A stretch of 40,527 nt of DNA from Chloroflexota bacterium (lineage in GTDB: Bacteria > Chloroflexota > UBA6077 > SHYK01). The notes under the pieces were generated by a model that saw only the letters and a list, made by a program, of their open reading frames with translations, searched no databases and was not told where the DNA came from. Shown here piece after piece: positions 35,006-40,527 of this stretch (position 1 is the first letter of the stretch; each line of letters starts with the position of its first letter). The translations under genes were made by a program, and so were the position numbers. The stretch lies in contig WHTR01000019.1 in the NCBI GenBank assembly GCA_009377635.1, forward strand, positions 1-40,527, read 5' to 3'.

Positions 35006-35225
35006 CGCCTGGCCGAGTCGTAGCACGCCGTTGGCAGTGGATACATCACCTGGAACCAACGTTCGAATAAACCTCCGCGTCGCGGTACGATAGCCTTGAG
35101 TCGTCAGCAGTCTGTCAGAGCGGGGGCCGGACCGTGGGAGCAAGCCAGCAGCCAAGCGCGCTCGACGCCGGAGAGAGAGCCTGTCGCTCAAGGCCCTTCG
35201 TGGAGCATTATACGGGCTGTCCCGC

Positions 35226-35975
35226 GTGACTGAACACTCGGCGCGGTTGCCAGTGCTCGATCGGGGGGCGCGCGCCCTTGGCCTGAACCTGACGGGTGCG
35301 GCACGCGACCGATTCGAGCGATTTCTTGAGGAGCTGCTCGCCTGGAACGACCGGGCTGGGTTGACGTCCATCACCGACCCGGACGAGGTCCAACTGAAGC
35401 ACTTCGTCGACTCCCTCACACTCGCCCCGCTCGTCGTCCGCCACCTGGCGGGCGGCTCGGGGACCGTCGTAGATGTGGGCGCGGGCCCCGGTCTGCCGGG
35501 CCTCGCGCTCGCCATCGTTCTCCCGGACCTGGAGGTGACCCTCGTCGAGGCCACCGGGAAGAAGGTCGTGTTTCTGCTGCATGCCATCAAGACCCTGGCT
35601 CTGGGCAACGCTCGGGCCGTCCGTGGGCGGGCCGAGGAGATCGCGCGTCAGCCCGAGCACCGAGAGCGGTATGACCTCGCGACGGCGCGCGCCGTCGGCA
35701 GCGTGGCGACGTTGGTGGAGCTGCTTGTGCCGCTCCTCCGGGTCGGCGGCCGAGCAGTGCTCATGAAGACGCGCACCGGCATCGATGAAGAGATCGCGGC
35801 GGCAGCGTCCGCGCTGGACCGGCTTCGCTGCGTCGTCGATGCCGTCGAACCGGTCGCGCCCCCTGACCTATGTGAGACACGTGTCCTGGTTGTGCTGCGG
35901 AAGGTCGCGGCCACTCCCCCGACATACCCGAGGCGCCCCGGCGTGCCCGCGCGCCGCCCCCTCCGGCAGGCGTAA
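35226..35975 (+). CDS. rsmG: 16S rRNA (guanine-527-N7)-methyltransferase RsmG
   Basis: RsmG methylates G527 of 16S rRNA using S-adenosylmethionine; its loss gives low-level streptomycin resistance in other bacteria. The 249-residue product has LNLTGAARDRFERFLEELLAWNDRAGLTSIT, HFVDSL and the SAM-binding VVDVGAGPGLPGLALAI. It continues with VEATGKKVVFLLHA, DLATARAVGS and the final strand ETRVLVVLRKV. It starts with GTG at 35226 and carries a basic C-terminal tail (PTYPRRPGVPARRPLRQA) that looks like the usual RsmG end with an extension. It is divergent from greA with a 220-base gap. Confidence 0.94.
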   Translation: MTEHSARLPVLDRGARALGLNLTGAARDRFERFLEELLAWNDRAGLTSITDPDEVQLKHFVDSLTLAPLVVRHLAGGSGTVVDVGAGPGLPGLALAIVLPDLEVTLVEATGKKVVFLLHAIKTLALGNARAVRGRAEEIARQPEHRERYDLATARAVGSVATLVELLVPLLRVGGRAVLMKTRTGIDEEIAAAASALDRLRCVVDAVEPVAPPDLCETRVLVVLRKVAATPPTYPRRPGVPARRPLRQA

Positions 35976-35979
35976 CGTC

Positions 35980-35992
35980 TGTCTCGCACGTA
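35980..35992 (+). repeat. 13-base direct repeat, left copy, flanking vapBC
   Basis: TGTCTCGCACGTA here recurs exactly at 36767-36779, so the two copies bracket the vapBC pair. This could mark how the module entered or could be chance: some exact 13-base matches are expected in 40 kb. Confidence 0.35.
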
Positions 35993-36030
35993 TTGCGAAC
36001 ACAGGGGGGAACGGTTGTACTTTCCACTTT

Positions 36031-36053
36031 TGATGCATCAGGTGATGTACAAT
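36031..36053 (+). promoter_or_regulatory. Palindrome and -10-like box upstream of vapB
   Basis: A perfect 10-base palindrome TGATGCATCA at 36031-36040 is followed 7 bases later by TACAAT (36048-36053), a good -10 match, about 33 bases before the vapB ATG. VapBC complexes usually repress their own promoter by binding palindromes at this place, so this is a candidate operator. No good -35 box is evident. Confidence 0.45.
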
Positions 36054-36085
36054 CGGAGCATCTCTTGTGGAAAGGTGTCGAGCTG

Positions 36086-36283
36086 ATGCGCACCACCATT
36101 AAACTGGATGAAGCGCTGCTGGCGGAGGCTCAGCGGATCACTGGGCTGAAGGAACGGACAACCCTCATCCGGGAGGGGCTCAAAGCCCTGATCGAGCGGG
36201 AAAGCGCGCGGCGCCTGGCTCGTCTCGGGGGGAGCGAAGGCTCTCTGCAGCCGATCCCTCGACGACGGAGCGAGCCCGCATGA
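36086..36283 (+). CDS. vapB: Type II antitoxin VapB
   Basis: This 65-residue protein has the DUF2191/VapB layout: an N-terminal beta strand MRTTIKLDEALLAEAQRITG, typical of ribbon-helix-helix antitoxins, followed by KERTTLIREGLKALIERES and a basic, flexible C-terminal tail that would wrap the toxin. The ATG at 36086 has AAAGG about 10 bases upstream; the open frame begins earlier at 35993 but that part covers the promoter. Its TGA overlaps the vapC ATG (ATGA). VapB binds VapC and, with it, its own promoter. Confidence 0.88.
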   Translation: MRTTIKLDEALLAEAQRITGLKERTTLIREGLKALIERESARRLARLGGSEGSLQPIPRRRSEPA

Positions 36284-36651
36284 TCCTGGTCGACACTTCC
36301 GTCTGGATCGACCATCTACGCCAGGGCGACTCAGCTCTGGTCAAGGTGCTCGAGGCGGGGGAGGTGCTCGTCCACCCGTTCGTCGTCGGCGAACTCGCCT
36401 GTGGCAACCTTGTGAACCGCGGAGAGGTGCTCAGGCTGCTGCAGGCGCTTCCCGAGGCCCAGGTGGCCGGTCACACAGAGATTTTGGGGTTCATCGAGTA
36501 CCGCCGCCTGATGGGCCGCGGCATCGGCTACGTCGACGTTCACCTCCTTGCTTCAGTGGCCTTGACCGGTGCCACGAAGCTGTGGACGCGGGACAGGCGC
36601 CTCGCCACCGTTGCCGCCGACCTAAACCTGGCGGGCGGAGCGTCCCGCTGA
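36280..36651 (+). CDS. vapC: Type II toxin VapC, PIN-domain ribonuclease
   Basis: This 123-residue PIN-domain protein is a Mg-dependent RNase; VapC toxins usually cut tRNA or the sarcin-ricin loop. All four acidic active-site positions are visible: Asp5 in MILVDTSVWIDHL, Glu38 in VVGELACG, Asp86 in IGYVDVHLLAS and Asp105 in LWTRDRRL, so the toxin looks intact. It overlaps vapB by four bases. It is flanked by non-coding DNA and by a 13-base direct repeat. Confidence 0.93.
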   Translation: MILVDTSVWIDHLRQGDSALVKVLEAGEVLVHPFVVGELACGNLVNRGEVLRLLQALPEAQVAGHTEILGFIEYRRLMGRGIGYVDVHLLASVALTGATKLWTRDRRLATVAADLNLAGGASR

Positions 36652-36766
36652 GCAGGAATCCGCACCGTCACCATGAAATCGCTGCTCTTCCCCTCCGGAT
36701 CACGCAGCGAACAGTCCGACCGTTGCCGACTTCATCCAGGATCGCTAGCCATTACCCCCCCCTCAA

Positions 36767-36779
36767 TGTCTCGCACGTA
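36767..36779 (+). repeat. 13-base direct repeat, right copy, flanking vapBC
   Basis: This exact copy of 35980-35992 overlaps a palindrome GCACGTACGTGC at 36773-36784 and a short GTGC tandem run to 36795, just upstream of the zinc-ribbon gene's -35 box. Confidence 0.35.
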
Positions 36780-36795
36780 CGTGCGTGCGTGCGTG

Positions 36796-36824
36796 TTGCT
36801 CCTGAGAAGGCAATTCGTTATACT
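36796..36824 (+). promoter_or_regulatory. Sigma-70-type promoter of the zinc-ribbon gene
   Basis: TTGCTC (36796-36801) and TATACT (36819-36824) are separated by exactly 17 bases. Transcription would start near 36831, leaving a leader of about 108 bases before the ATG at 36939. A 12-base palindrome at 36773-36784 sits just upstream and could bind a regulator. Confidence 0.7.
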
Positions 36825-36938
36825 GCCCGCCGGCCTATAGAAGAGCCGGCTCCGAGGCGAGATCCGCGTGATGCGGCGGATTCTGCGACGCTCTTTCTGG
36901 TGCTGACTCGCCTCAACTTCTAGGGAAGGTGCGCCAGG

Positions 36939-37244
36939 ATGGACTACACGGACAAGACGCTGCAATGTCGAGAATGTGGGGGAGACTTCGTCTTTACGGC
37001 CGGAGAGCAGGAGTTCTACGCGGCGAAGAGCCTGATGAATGAGCCGGGTCGCTGCCCAGACTGCCGTGCGGCGCGTCGTACACGGCTGAGCGGCGGGCCC
37101 GAGGGTGCGTCCCGCCGAGAGATGTATCCAGCCATCTGCGCGTCCTGCGGAGTTGAGACGCGGGTGCCTTTCCTTCCTCGGGGTGACCGGCCGGTGTACT
37201 GCAGTACATGCTTCGACCGGGTCCGGGACGAGAGCCGACTCTAA
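36939..37244 (+). CDS. Double zinc-ribbon protein
   Basis: This 101-residue protein carries two zinc ribbons. The first uses Cys10, Cys13, Cys39 and Cys42 within LQCRECGGDFVFTAGEQEFY, the pattern of the 'probable zinc-ribbon' family zf-trcl. The second uses Cys67, Cys70, Cys88 and Cys91 in CASCGVETRVPFLPRGDRPVYC. Proteins of this layout are widespread in Chloroflexota and related phyla, small and usually of unknown function; nucleic-acid binding is a reasonable guess. The gene has its own promoter and a long leader, and is followed by a structured repeat element. Confidence 0.87.
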   Translation: MDYTDKTLQCRECGGDFVFTAGEQEFYAAKSLMNEPGRCPDCRAARRTRLSGGPEGASRREMYPAICASCGVETRVPFLPRGDRPVYCSTCFDRVRDESRL

Positions 37245-37256
37245 ACGGAATCCACG

Positions 37257-37316
37257 GTGAAACCCGCACGGTAGTGTGCCTGCGGAATGCGGGTCTCACG
37301 GTGGAATGAGAATAGC
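37257..37316. repeat. 60-base repeat element, copy B, forming a 12-base stem
   Basis: This copy lies between the convergent zinc-ribbon and LOR/SDH genes and aligns ungapped with 34104-34163. GTGAAACCCGCA (37257-37268) pairs with TGCGGGTCTCAC (37288-37299), 11 of 12 pairs, around a 19-base loop; CGGTAG (37269-37274) and CTACCG (37316-37321) can form an alternative pairing. It could act as a bidirectional terminator, although no T tract follows. Confidence 0.6.
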
Positions 37317-37362
37317 TACCGAGAACGCATCGTCCGAGCCCCACCAGCGGCCGCCCGTAGGT

Positions 37363-38608
37363 CTAACCCGTGTGCTCTGCCTCCGCAAGCTGCCGCACGA
37401 GCTCACGAAGGAAGCTCCCCGCATCTGCCACGACGCTGATGTTCTGGAAGGTACCTCGGTCGGAGAGCTTGGTCACCACGGCGGGCTCGATGTCCACAGC
37501 CACCGTCGTCACGTCCGCCGGCAGGAGATTGCCCGTCGCGATGCCGTGGAGCATCGACGCGAGGATAAGGACGAGCTTCACCCCGCTCCGCACGACTCGC
37601 CGCATCTCGTTCTGTGCGACCTGCGTGTCAGTGATCACGTCTGGCAGCGGGCCATCGTCCCGAATGGACCCGGCGAGGACAACCTCCACGCCATGCCGCA
37701 TGCACGCGTGCATAATGCCGGACCGGAGAACTCCCTGCTCGACGGCTGCCCGGATGCTGCCAGCGCGACGGATCATGTTGATCGCGCGCAGATGGTGCTC
37801 GTGCCCGCCTTCCATGGGCACGCCGTCCTTGAGCGAGACGCCGAGGGATGTGCCGAAGAGCACAGCCTCGATGTCGTGGGCGCCGAGGCCGTTGCCGGCG
37901 AACAGCGCCTGCATGTAGCCGTGCTCGATGAGCCACTCCATCTCCGGCTGCGTACCAGTGTGGATCAAGACCGGGCCGCTGACGACTAGGATCTTGTGGC
38001 GCGCGGCGCGGATCTCGCGCATGCGGGTCGCGATCTCATGGATCAGTCGCGGGTTGGGCTTCTCGGCAGAGACCGTGCTGCCCATGAAGGCAAAGACCGG
38101 CGGCTGCGATCTCGGGCGCTCCAGGGGGACGACGCGGGCCGTCGTGGCCGACGACGATCGGGTCGCCCGAGCGCACCTCGTTGATGGTGACGCAGTGCGC
38201 CCGCTTCCCCGCGCGGTCGACGAGGATGCCGCAGTCCATCTCTGGATATTCGACCGGGGTCCACGTCCCCGCGATGTTCACGAACGTGTGCAGGTTCGTC
38301 GTGGAGTAGAAATCGTCCGGGAAGACGCCGTCAGCCGGAGCGGGCGCGGTCTGCACCGGCTTGACTTCCAGCCGTGTTGCCCCGAGGCGGCTCACTCGGT
38401 CGATGAGGCTTTCCAGCTCCTCCTGGGTGGCTGCGCGGATCTCGAGGCGGGCGTAGCTCGGCTCGTCCTTCCGTCTGCCGACCTCAATGGTCTGGAGGTC
38501 GAACTCCCCGCCGCGGTCCATGATCTCGTCCATGATCGTGGGGAGAATCAGGGAATCGATGATGTGGCCGCGGATCTCCACGACGTCGCGATAGGATAGT
38601 TCGGCCAT
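37363..38608 (-). pseudogene. LOR/SDH-family protein (TIGR00300-type, ornithine cyclodeaminase-like), broken by a frameshift
   Basis: Two adjacent open frames make one protein of about 414 residues. The first starts at ATG 38606-38608 (MAELSYRDVVEIRGHIIDSL, then RRKDEPSYARLE, FYSTTNLHTFV, EYPEMDCGILVD) and reads to VVGHDG. The second continues with RVVPLERPRSQPPVFAFMGS, SGPVLIHTG, FAGNGLGAHDIE, GTSLGVSLKDG, GGHEHHLRAIN and SIRDDGPLPDVITD and stops at 37363. Removing one base in the CCC run at 38136-38138 (minus strand) rejoins them as GHDGRVVPLERP, the family consensus. Relatives act on ornithine (cyclodeaminase), and as the C-terminal part of cyanobacterial arginine dihydrolase. Either the gene is inactivated or the assembly has a one-base error; AGGA 8 bases before the ATG and intact flanks favour a recent event or an error. 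Confidence 0.85.
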
Positions 38609-38936
38609 CTGACAAGTCCTGAACGGTAGATGCGGAATGAATCGCTGTGGCTGCAGGCGGCTCGCACCCGGTGTGGCTCGGCTCCGGTGGGCGCCGGATT
38701 ATAGCACTGGGTCCCGTACGCCCGACGCTTGCGCGATTGGAGCGGCTCTCGGTGGTGCATGACTGTCTGAGCTTTTTCGGCGGTGCGACCGCCAGATACG
38801 CGCAATGACATCGGCTTGTGCGTGACATTATTGAAGAAAGGGCGTCAGGCGGTTGATATCTCTGGGGGAGACGGCTACACTGCCCTCGTGACGGGTTTGT
38901 CCTCCCCGGACGAGCCGCACGGCAGGGAACCGGTGG
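38609..38936. other. Divergent intergenic region between the LOR/SDH gene and cofG
   Basis: These 328 bases hold no convincing gene. They contain the cofGH promoter at 38853-38881 and should contain the promoter of the LOR/SDH gene, for which I see no strong consensus. Confidence 0.5.
38853..38881 (+). promoter_or_regulatory. Sigma-70-type promoter of cofGH
   Basis: TTGATA (38853-38858) and TACACT (38876-38881) are separated by exactly 17 bases. Transcription would start near 38888, giving a leader of about 49 bases to the cofG ATG at 38937. Confidence 0.65.
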
Positions 38937-40163
38937 ATGTCGATGTCAGTCCCCCTGAGCACGCCCGGAAGCGAGGAGATCGCGGAGATCCTCGCGCGGG
39001 CGGTCGAGGAACCCCTCAGCCGAGACGATGGCTATCGCCTGATGCGCGGGTCGGAGGCGGACGTGTCGGCGCTGATGGGGGCGGCCGCTGCCGTTCGCGA
39101 TCGGGGCACGGGGCGAACGGTGACCTATTCGCGGAAGGTCTTCATCCCGCTGACGAACCTCTGCCGCGACCGGTGCGGCTACTGCACGTTCGCCAAGCCG
39201 CCGAGCCACGCGGCGGCGCGGACGATGCCCCCGGAGGAGGTGCTCGCGGTCGCGCACGCGGGCCGCGAGCAGGGCTGCAAGGAGGCGCTCTTCAGCCTCG
39301 GCGAGAAGCCAGAGGAGCGGTGGGCGGCGGCGCGCGATCAGCTCCGGGATCTCGGCTACCCTAGCACGATCGCGTACCTGGCCGCCATGGGCGAGCGGGT
39401 CCACCGGGAGACCGGCCTCATCCCGCACGCGAACTGCGGGGTCCTGACGCGCGACGAGCTGCTTGCCCTGAGGGACGTGAACGGCTCGATGGGGCTGATG
39501 CTGGAGAGTGCCAGCGAGCGTCTCCTGGAGCGCGGTCAGGCCCATTTCGGGTGTGTGGGCAAGGCGCCGGAGACCCGGCTGCAGACGATGGCGACGGGGG
39601 GCGCGCTGGGGATCGCCTTCACGACGGGGATCCTGGTTGGCATCGGGGAGACGCCGGAGGAGCGCGTGGATGCGCTGATCGCCATCCGGGAACTGCACGA
39701 GCGGTCCGGGAACATTCAGGAGGTGATCGTCCAGAACTTTCGCGCGAAGCCGGATACGCGCATGCGCGGGTGGCCGGAGCCGAGCGTCCTCGAAATGGTC
39801 CGCACGATCGCCGTGGCGCGGCTGATCCTCGGCGCGGAGATGAACCTCCAGGCACCCCCGAATCTCGCCGGGGGCACAGACGAGACACAAGACGTGCTGT
39901 CGCTCTACCTCGCGGCAGGCATCAACGATTGGGGGGGCATCTCGCCGGTCACGAAGGACCACATCAATCCCGAGCGGGCATGGCCGGAGATCGATGCGCT
40001 GCGGCAGGTCACGGAGGGGGCGGGCTTCGTGCTCCGGGAGCGCCTGTGCCTCTCCCCGGCGTACGTCCGCAGGCCGGCGTTCGTGCGGCCGCGTCTCGCG
40101 GCCCGGATTCGGGCGTGGACGGACGCGACGGGGCTGGTGAAGGGAGAGGAGACCCGATGGTAG
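38937..40163 (+). CDS. cofG: FO synthase subunit 1 (CofG), radical SAM
   Basis: CofG, with CofH, builds FO (7,8-didemethyl-8-hydroxy-5-deazariboflavin), the light-absorbing core of coenzyme F420. The 408-residue radical-SAM protein has the CX3CX2C cluster motif in NLCRDRCGYCTF near residue 75, after VTYSRKVFIPLT. CofG-type segments follow: GCKEALFSLGEKPEERW, HANCGVLTRDEL, MGLMLESASERL, and AGGINDWGGISPVT-like sequence (AAGINDWGGISPVTKDHINPE) near the C-terminus. The start is the ATG at 38937; a second in-frame ATG lies at 38943. Its stop overlaps the cofH start by 7 bases, so the two subunits are likely translationally coupled. The F420-type oxidoreductase at 23.2 kb is a possible user. Confidence 0.95.
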   Translation: MSMSVPLSTPGSEEIAEILARAVEEPLSRDDGYRLMRGSEADVSALMGAAAAVRDRGTGRTVTYSRKVFIPLTNLCRDRCGYCTFAKPPSHAAARTMPPEEVLAVAHAGREQGCKEALFSLGEKPEERWAAARDQLRDLGYPSTIAYLAAMGERVHRETGLIPHANCGVLTRDELLALRDVNGSMGLMLESASERLLERGQAHFGCVGKAPETRLQTMATGGALGIAFTTGILVGIGETPEERVDALIAIRELHERSGNIQEVIVQNFRAKPDTRMRGWPEPSVLEMVRTIAVARLILGAEMNLQAPPNLAGGTDETQDVLSLYLAAGINDWGGISPVTKDHINPERAWPEIDALRQVTEGAGFVLRERLCLSPAYVRRPAFVRPRLAARIRAWTDATGLVKGEETRW

Positions 40164-40527
40164 GCGAACCGCACGGGGCCCGTCTGAGGCGGGAGGCGGG
40201 CGACGGGGCCGGACACCTGGCCGCCGAGCTGAGCCGATGGCTCGACGCGCTGGAGCCCGGCGTCGTGCGCATCCTGGACCGCGCGCTCGCGGGGCGCGAG
40301 CTGACCGTCGACGAGGGGCAGGTGCTGTTCGATGCGACCGGGCGCGAGCTCCACGGCCTGCTCCTCGTGGCCGATGAGCTGCGCCGGCGCGCCGTGGGCG
40401 ATGTCGTCACCTACGTCGTGAACCGCAACATCAACTTCACGAATGTCTGTGTCAAGCGGTGCGGATTCTGTGCGTTCAGCCGGGGGCACCGCGAGGAGCA
40501 GGGCTATTTCCTGCCGATTGCGGAGCT
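40157..40527 (+). CDS. cofH: FO synthase subunit 2 (CofH), N-terminal part
   Basis: The gene runs off the end of the window after about 123 residues. Following a helical lead (LSRWLDALEPGVVRILDRAL, then LTVDEGQVLFDATGRELHGL) it shows VTYVVNRNINFTNVCVKRCGFCAFSR, whose CX3CX2C binds the radical-SAM cluster; NINFTNVC is the CofH form, distinct from CofG. CofH couples the hydroxybenzyl group of tyrosine to the pyrimidine substrate, and CofG closes the ring. The ATG at 40157-40159 lies inside the end of cofG. Confidence 0.94.
   Translation, partial: MVGEPHGARLRREAGDGAGHLAAELSRWLDALEPGVVRILDRALAGRELTVDEGQVLFDATGRELHGLLLVADELRRRAVGDVVTYVVNRNINFTNVCVKRCGFCAFSRGHREEQGYFLPIAE

Noticed and set aside
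35071-35085. GTTCGAAT-like T-loop of a tRNA
   Set aside because: No acceptor stem, anticodon arm or CCA-side pairing can be built around it; it lies in the greA-rsmG intergenic region near a GGAGG.
36780-36795. GTGC tandem run as a repeat array or CRISPR
   Set aside because: Only about three units of four bases without spacers; reported only as context for the promoter.
38130-38145. Programmed frameshift in the LOR/SDH gene
   Set aside because: No slippery heptamer, stop codon in the zero frame at the site, or stimulatory structure is apparent; mutation or assembly error is simpler.
38946-39962. 338-residue open frame antisense to cofG
   Set aside because: cofG has full radical-SAM motifs on the other strand; the antisense product shows no motif.

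Overview
The window is GC-rich and densely coded, with frequent GTG and TTG starts and several overlapping stop/start junctions. The gene content best fits a Chloroflexota bacterium of an uncultured, Thermomicrobia-like type. The pointers are MurT/GatD and MurJ next to Lgt, separate CofG and CofH for F420, a GreA with an extra N-terminal DNA-binding-like domain, many family-5 or propeller lipoproteins, and an F420-type luciferase-like oxidoreductase. This placement is an inference from gene content, not a phylogeny. I see no tRNA, rRNA, CRISPR array, prophage or intact insertion sequence.

Layout. (1) 1-4570 is an assimilatory sulfate reduction locus: the end of an iron-sulfur APS reductase (cysH) and siroheme synthase (cysG) on the plus strand converge on sulfate adenylyltransferase cysD-cysN on the minus strand, which has a clear promoter. 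The APS kinase domain fused to CysN has lost its P-loop, which fits an organism that reduces APS directly. (2) 4618-8834: a cation efflux transporter, cobT, and an unusual fusion of an inositol-monophosphatase/CysQ-type phosphatase to an ADP-ribosylglycohydrolase. (3) 8971-13204: a minus-strand operon of an MFS exporter, a GH15 trehalase/glucoamylase and a glucose dehydrogenase. (4) 13408-18275: a small unknown protein with an anchored phospholipase-D-like protein, then two lipoproteins sharing nearly the same signal peptide. (5) 18389-27743: an accessory catabolic or redox block (amidohydrolase, GltD-like flavoprotein, oligopeptide-type binding lipoprotein, LLM oxidoreductase, flavin monooxygenase, TPR-LuxR regulator). 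A collapsed hydrolase-LuxR gene follows at 28.3 kb. (6) 28445-34116: envelope genes lgt, murJ, gatD and murT plus a cysteine hydrolase. (7) 34235-37244: greA and rsmG (divergent), a vapBC toxin-antitoxin pair and a double zinc-ribbon protein. (8) 37363-38608: a LOR/SDH-family gene broken by a one-base frameshift. (9) 38937-end: cofG and the start of cofH for F420 biosynthesis, behind a good promoter.

How parts fit together: CysD/CysN make APS, CysH reduces it to sulfite, and CysG supplies siroheme for a sulfite reductase not seen here. MurT/GatD amidate lipid II and MurJ moves it across the membrane; Lgt lipidates the several lipoproteins encoded nearby. CofG/CofH make the deazaflavin of F420, which the LLM oxidoreductase may use. 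The most unusual items are the phosphatase-ADP-ribosylglycohydrolase fusion, the degenerate CysC domain, the GltD-like protein lacking most iron-sulfur cysteines, the in-frame deletion product at 28.3 kb, the frameshifted LOR/SDH gene, and a 60-base structured repeat present upstream of murT and between the zinc-ribbon and LOR/SDH genes.
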